Below the pieces are notes generated by a model. It did no database searches. It saw only the letters and a list, made by a program, of their open reading frames with translations, and was not told where the DNA came from. A DNA stretch of 64,000 nucleotides from Pedobacter sp. BAL39 (lineage in GTDB: Bacteria; Bacteroidota; Bacteroidia; Sphingobacteriales; Sphingobacteriaceae): assembly GCF_000170795.1 (NCBI RefSeq), contig NZ_ABCM01000012.1, forward strand, positions 124,001 through 188,000, given 5' to 3'. The position numbers were made by a program, and so were the translations under genes. Of this stretch, positions 60,494-64,000 are shown piece by piece; within the stretch, counting starts at the first letter, position 1, and the number at the start of each line of letters is the position of its first letter.

Positions 60494-60929
60494 ATTTTTC
60501 TGTAGGATTATATGCCAATGTCAATTTATTTAGTTTCTGCAATGTATTGATCAAGTTGTTTTTCTCGTGTGTGCTCAGGTGCTCATTGAGGTAGTCATTA
60601 AAGGCAATTACTACTCCCTTTGCAAGCTTCCTCTTTTCCTGGCCGAACTCCGTCAGGTAGACCTTTACGGATCGTTTGTCACCCACAGAAGTCTCCCGGT
60701 ATATCAACCCCAGTTCTTCCATATTGTTTAACATCCGTGATAAGCTCGTCGCCTTTACGCCTAGTAAACCCGCCAGCTTTGAAACAGCCGTCCCCTCCTT
60801 CTCAATATTAATCAACACATAACCGATAGCTTGTGTGATCCCAAAGCCCGAGGCAATCTGGTTGTAGGTATTGGAGACGTTCTGCCAAACTACCTTTAAA
60901 AAATAATCTACGGTTTCCTGCTGTTTCAT
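60474..60929 (-). CDS. MarR family regulator of the fad operon
   Basis: The 151-aa MarR protein has helical dimer ends and a winged helix (about residues 40-100: YVLINIEKEGTAVSKLAGLL, then VKATSLSRMLNNMEELGLI and YRETSVGDKRSVKVYLTEFG). It is the first gene of the fad operon and overlaps fadN by 20 bp. A palindrome in its leader is a likely operator. By analogy with fatty-acyl-CoA-responsive repressors it probably senses acyl-CoA, but that is inference; TetR (FadR) does this job in Bacillus. Confidence 0.93.
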   Translation of the reverse strand: MKQQETVDYFLKVVWQNVSNTYNQIASGFGITQAIGYVLINIEKEGTAVSKLAGLLGVKATSLSRMLNNMEELGLIYRETSVGDKRSVKVYLTEFGQEKRKLAKGVVIAFNDYLNEHLSTHEKNNLINTLQKLNKLTLAYNPTEKYEQEDK

Positions 60930-60936
60930 TTATTAC

Positions 60937-60980
60937 TATGCTTGCATAACAAAGCTATCGAATTAAAAGTTGAAATACAA
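60937..60980 (-). promoter_or_regulatory. Promoter and operator of the marR-fadNAE operon
   Basis: Minus-strand -7 box TAGCTTTG (60957-60950) with TTG at 60980-60978, 20 bp upstream. TATGCTTGCATA (60937-60948) is a perfect 5-bp inverted repeat with a 2-bp centre, lying 8 bp before the ATG at the expected transcription start. It fits an autorepression site for the MarR protein. Confidence 0.6.
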
Positions 60981-61010
60981 CAGCCGAAAAAAATTATTAT
61001 CACAAAAAAA

Positions 61011-61032
61011 CCGCTCCTGATTCCAGGAGCGG
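61011..61032 (-). terminator. Terminator of the OmpA-family gene
   Basis: Perfect 9-bp stem CCGCTCCTG (61011-61019) with CAGGAGCGG (61024-61032) and loop ATTC; on the minus strand it follows the OmpA-family stop by 26 nt and runs into TTTTTTT. Confidence 0.9.
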
Positions 61033-61058
61033 CATACTATAAATATCTGTTTATCAGA

Positions 61059-62378
61059 TTAAAACAAAGTAAACTCTACCCTTCTGTTGGCTTGACGGCC
61101 AGCAGCGGTTTTGTTTGTTGCTATAGGTTGATTAGGTCCGTATCCTGTAGCTTCGATTCTCGAAGCATTTGCTCCCTGTGACACCAGATATGCTTTTACA
61201 GACTCCGCACGATCTTTCGACAAGCGAAGGTTCAATGCCATAGATCCTGTATTATCAGTGTGCCCAGCCAGCTTCAGGCTGAAGTTTTTTTCAATCAGCA
61301 ACGCAGCTACACGGTTTAACGTAGCATAAGATTTCTGACGGATCACCGCTTTACCAAGGTCAAACTCGAGATTTTTAATGGCTTCATCTACTACCCTCCG
61401 GTCTGCCTCAGTGATGATTACTTTTTCAACAGGAGCAGGTGTTTTCAAAGGACATCCTGAACCGTCAACAACAGTACCGGCCGGTGTACCCGGACATTTG
61501 TCCAGTTTATCAGCCACGCCATCATCATCAGAATCTTTCAGCAGATCGTCAATCTGACCTCTCAGCCTTGCGTTATCCGCTTTCTGTGCATCCACCTCTG
61601 CTTTCAGCGCATTTGCCGTTTGCTTTGCTTTTAAGGCCTCATCATAGGTCAAGGCCACAGGATTATGCCAAGCCAGCTGCTGTTTGCCAGCACCCAGTGA
61701 AAACTCCAGTCCGCCATAAGCATAAGAATATTTATCATTTCCTTCTTTATAAACACCATCCAGATTGTCGCCATCCACGAAATTGACTGTCCAGCCGAGA
61801 TCAAGGTTGATTTTATCAGAAAGCTTAAACTTTGCGCCCAGTCCTACGGGCACAATCAGCTCGCTGATCGTTTTGTCGTTCGCATAGGGCGTAAGTGAGC
61901 TGCTGGCAGCACCAGTTTTCACTTTGTAACCTGCCAGACCGGCACCCGCAGATGCGTAAAGCTGCAACGCATTATTTTTATTGAACATATCAATATTGAA
62001 CATATTGACTACTGCATTTAAACTACCAGAATAACTCAGGTCTGTTTCAAACGCACCTACCCCATTATTGGGAAGCAATCCGCTTTCATAAGGTTCACTA
62101 TTGTCGCCGGACAACTTTCCTCTGACACCGTCGAGCCTTAAAGAGAAATATGGGGTAAATTGTTTTTTGATATACAGTCCGTAGCCGAAGTTCGACTTCC
62201 AGTTCGAGAAATCATTCTTTCCTCCCAGTGGCGATATTGGACTCAATACACCGCCGTTTATACCGATAGACCAGGTATTAAGCGGAGCGGAAGCAGGCTG
62301 ATCCTGCGCCTGCGCGGTGCCGCCAATCAAAAGGGCAGCAACTGCGAAAGGTAAACATCTAAATAGTTTTTGTTTCAT
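61059..62378 (-). CDS. OmpA family outer membrane protein
   Basis: The 439-aa protein has a signal peptide (MKQKLFRCLPFAVAALLIGG, then TAQAQ), an N-terminal beta-barrel of about 210 residues (WSIGINGGVLSPISPLGG, GYGLYIKKQFTPYFSLRLDG, YSYAYGGLEFSLGAG), a short coiled coil (ALKAEVDAQKADNARLRGQI), a thrombospondin type 3 calcium-binding stretch (DSDDDGVADKLDKCPGTPAG) and a peptidoglycan-binding OmpA domain near residues 335-439 (NLEFDLGKAVIRQKSYATL, LAGHTDNTGSMALNLRLS). It anchors the outer membrane to peptidoglycan and may be abundant. It sits between the fad operon and the acyl-CoA synthetase gene on the same strand. Confidence 0.97.
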   Translation of the reverse strand: MKQKLFRCLPFAVAALLIGGTAQAQDQPASAPLNTWSIGINGGVLSPISPLGGKNDFSNWKSNFGYGLYIKKQFTPYFSLRLDGVRGKLSGDNSEPYESGLLPNNGVGAFETDLSYSGSLNAVVNMFNIDMFNKNNALQLYASAGAGLAGYKVKTGAASSSLTPYANDKTISELIVPVGLGAKFKLSDKINLDLGWTVNFVDGDNLDGVYKEGNDKYSYAYGGLEFSLGAGKQQLAWHNPVALTYDEALKAKQTANALKAEVDAQKADNARLRGQIDDLLKDSDDDGVADKLDKCPGTPAGTVVDGSGCPLKTPAPVEKVIITEADRRVVDEAIKNLEFDLGKAVIRQKSYATLNRVAALLIEKNFSLKLAGHTDNTGSMALNLRLSKDRAESVKAYLVSQGANASRIEATGYGPNQPIATNKTAAGRQANRRVEFTLF

Positions 62379-62501
62379 AAAACGAGTGTTAAATAATTGT
62401 TACAATGTTTAATCAATTACCCTTATTCAATACTTAGGCCAATTATGAAAACTGCTTCAAATAACTGAAACGTAAAAAAAGTGTGTGGAATTCTATACAA
62501 G

Positions 62502-64000
62502 CTAACCTTTATAGTTTTCTGCGTCGGCATATAACTTATCGATGCCAGTGGCATTTTTCTCCAGAATGACCTTCCTTTTGAGGCTGAGCTTAGGTGTAAG
62601 TTCACCACCGTCTATGCTCCATTCTTTGGACAGCAGGGCGAAACGCTTCACCTGCTCCCATCGTCCAAACTCTTTACAGCTGTCGGCAACAATGCGTTCA
62701 TATTTCTCGATCACCTGAGGGTTCAGGACCATCTCCTCATTCGTAGTGTAAGGAATGCCTTTCCGGCCACACCATACTTTAAGCGTTTGAAAAGCAGGGA
62801 CAATCAGTGCGGATGGGAACTTTCGGTTTTCACCAAGCACCATAACCTGCTCCACAAAAATGGATTCCTTGAACTTGTTCTCTATCGTCTGCGGTGCCAC
62901 ATATTTGCCCCCAGCTGTCTTAAAAATCTCTTTCTTGCGGTCGGTGATCTTCAGAAACCGATTGTTGACCAGTTCGCCAATGTCACCGGTATGGAACCAT
63001 CCCTCCGCATCTATATTTTCTGCAGTCAGGTCCGGCCGGTTATAATAACCCTTCATCACATGATGTCCCCTTGTAAGTACCTCGCCGTCATTGGCAATTT
63101 TAATCTCAACACCTTCAATTGCAGGACCTACTGTTCCGAACATCGTTCCGCCAAAATGATTGACAGTGATTACAGGAGAGGTCTCTGTGAGGCCATATCC
63201 TTCAAAAACAGGCATTCCGGCTGCCCAGAAGATCCGGCATAAGCGCGGGTTCAAAGCTGCTCCACCAGACACGATCACTACAATCTCCCCACCAAGTGCC
63301 TCACGCCACTTGGAAAAAACCAGCTTGCCCGCAAGCTTTAGCTTCAGGTGGTAGAACCATCCCTTGTTAAAATCATACTGCTCAGCCAACGCAACAGACC
63401 AAAAGAACAATGCCCTTTTGATACCGGTCAGGGCTTTGCCCTTCTCCATGATCTTATCGTATACCTTCTCAAGCAAACGCGGCACTGTAGAAAAGGCATT
63501 CGGCTTAACGAACTGAATATCTGCGACTATCGTATCCATGCTTTCTGCATAATATACCCCGGCCCCACCATAGAGGTAGAGATAAACGATCATCCTTTCA
63601 AAAATATGAGATAGCGGAAGAAAACTCAGCACCTTGCCGATGCCCCCGGGCAGCAGCACAGAAGAATGTACAAAGTTATTTACCAGGTTACTGTGGGTCA
63701 GCATTACGCCTTTGGGTTTTCCTGTGGTCCCGGAGGTATAAATAAGCGTTAAGATGTCATTTGGGGTCACGGCAGAACGATATTTATCAAGATCTATCTC
63801 CAGACGGGTGCGCCCATCTTCTACCAGGGCCTCCCAGTGCTCCACTCCATCAAAGGCATTAAAGCTATACACTTTCACTGTCGCGCCCGCAGCTGCAATT
63901 GCAACTTTCAGCTTGGCATACAGCGCATCATCGGCCACAAAGGCAATGGTGATTTCTGCATTTTCAAGAATAAACTGAATGTCATGCTCTGCCATCGTAG
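62502..64000 (-). CDS. Long-chain acyl-CoA synthetase (AMP-binding), 5' end cut by window
   Basis: The minus-strand frame is open to position 64000, so the N-terminus is missing and 499 codons are visible. It is an adenylate-forming enzyme of the FadD15-like AMP-binding group: the P-loop TLIYTSGTTGKPKGVM, the AMP-binding blocks FEGYGLTETSP and GWFHTGDIGEL, the ATP-hinge DRKKEIFKTAGGKYVAP, and the C-terminal lysine region. The sequence just before the first Met (PT-M-A-E-H) continues without a stop. It activates fatty acids to acyl-CoA for the beta-oxidation enzymes encoded 2 kb away on the same strand; OmpA lies between, so it is probably a separate unit. Confidence 0.94.
   Translation of the reverse strand, partial: TMAEHDIQFILENAEITIAFVADDALYAKLKVAIAAAGATVKVYSFNAFDGVEHWEALVEDGRTRLEIDLDKYRSAVTPNDILTLIYTSGTTGKPKGVMLTHSNLVNNFVHSSVLLPGGIGKVLSFLPLSHIFERMIVYLYLYGGAGVYYAESMDTIVADIQFVKPNAFSTVPRLLEKVYDKIMEKGKALTGIKRALFFWSVALAEQYDFNKGWFYHLKLKLAGKLVFSKWREALGGEIVVIVSGGAALNPRLCRIFWAAGMPVFEGYGLTETSPVITVNHFGGTMFGTVGPAIEGVEIKIANDGEVLTRGHHVMKGYYNRPDLTAENIDAEGWFHTGDIGELVNNRFLKITDRKKEIFKTAGGKYVAPQTIENKFKESIFVEQVMVLGENRKFPSALIVPAFQTLKVWCGRKGIPYTTNEEMVLNPQVIEKYERIVADSCKEFGRWEQVKRFALLSKEWSIDGGELTPKLSLKRKVILEKNATGIDKLYADAENYKG

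Noticed and set aside
1..64000. CRISPR arrays, insertion sequences, prophage genes or integrative elements
   Set aside because: No evenly spaced repeats, transposase, integrase or phage structural gene was found. The single tRNA gene has no flanking duplicate of its 3' end or integrase gene nearby.

Overview
This window looks like ordinary chromosomal DNA from a Bacteroidota bacterium, most likely the family Sphingobacteriaceae (Pedobacter or a close relative). Evidence: Bacteroidota-type promoters (a TAnnTTTG box, sometimes with TTG about 18-20 bp upstream), almost no Shine-Dalgarno sequences, many secreted lipoproteins with short Lys-rich tails after the lipobox Cys, and family members typical of the group (bacterial GH3 protein, B12-binding MerR regulator, M13 and M1 secreted peptidases, OmpA with TSP3 repeats). 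No insertion sequence, prophage, CRISPR array or rRNA was seen. The only RNA gene is tRNA-Asn(GTT). The first and last genes (GH15 glycosidase, long-chain acyl-CoA synthetase) are cut by the window edges.

Layout. 0-9 kb: partial GH15 glycosidase (-), ahcY, pdxJ, a small lipoprotein, gcvP (PLP-dependent glycine decarboxylase), YceI-like protein, single-domain response regulator. 9-18 kb: MBL hydrolase (-), the co-directional run recJ-lptB-GH3-CBS, then on the minus strand an M13 peptidase, a GyrI-like protein and a WYL regulator. 18-24 kb: metallophosphoesterase, coiled-coil protein plus CoA-transferase, acetyltransferase, pirin, and an MdaB-like quinone reductase divergent from a LysR regulator. 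24-28 kb: two-component system followed by a UspA-like protein and a bestrophin channel, with a cluster of TCTAAT/ATTAGA elements between them. 28-31.4 kb: tRNA-Asn, PfkB kinase, cytochrome b5 domain protein, ECF sigma factor, murB. 31.5-38.6 kb: two tandem TetR paralogues and a complete tripartite RND efflux system. 38.7-48.8 kb: secreted unknown protein, lpdA (E3), CocE/NonD hydrolase, M1 peptidase, and sucB-sucA (E2, E1 of 2-oxoglutarate dehydrogenase).

48.9-53.5 kb is the most distinctive region: a MerR regulator with a CarH/LitR-type cobalamin domain, a DASH-type cryptochrome, a TIGR01777 SDR protein and a second photolyase. This reads as a light-response and DNA-photorepair locus. The photoreceptor keeps the W-x9-EH motif and the lower-ligand His but has Gln at the position that in Thermus CarH is the light-induced second His ligand. 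A dense set of AACAA/TTGTT inverted repeats sits upstream of it.

53.5-64 kb: two FKBP-type lipoproteins, then a MarR-controlled beta-oxidation operon (marR-fadN-fadA-fadE, the gene set of the Bacillus fadNAE operon), an OmpA porin-like protein and a fatty acyl-CoA synthetase. No wholly new system is evident. The better leads are the photoreceptor locus, the repeat cluster before the Usp/bestrophin pair, and the TetR operator overlapping a promoter.
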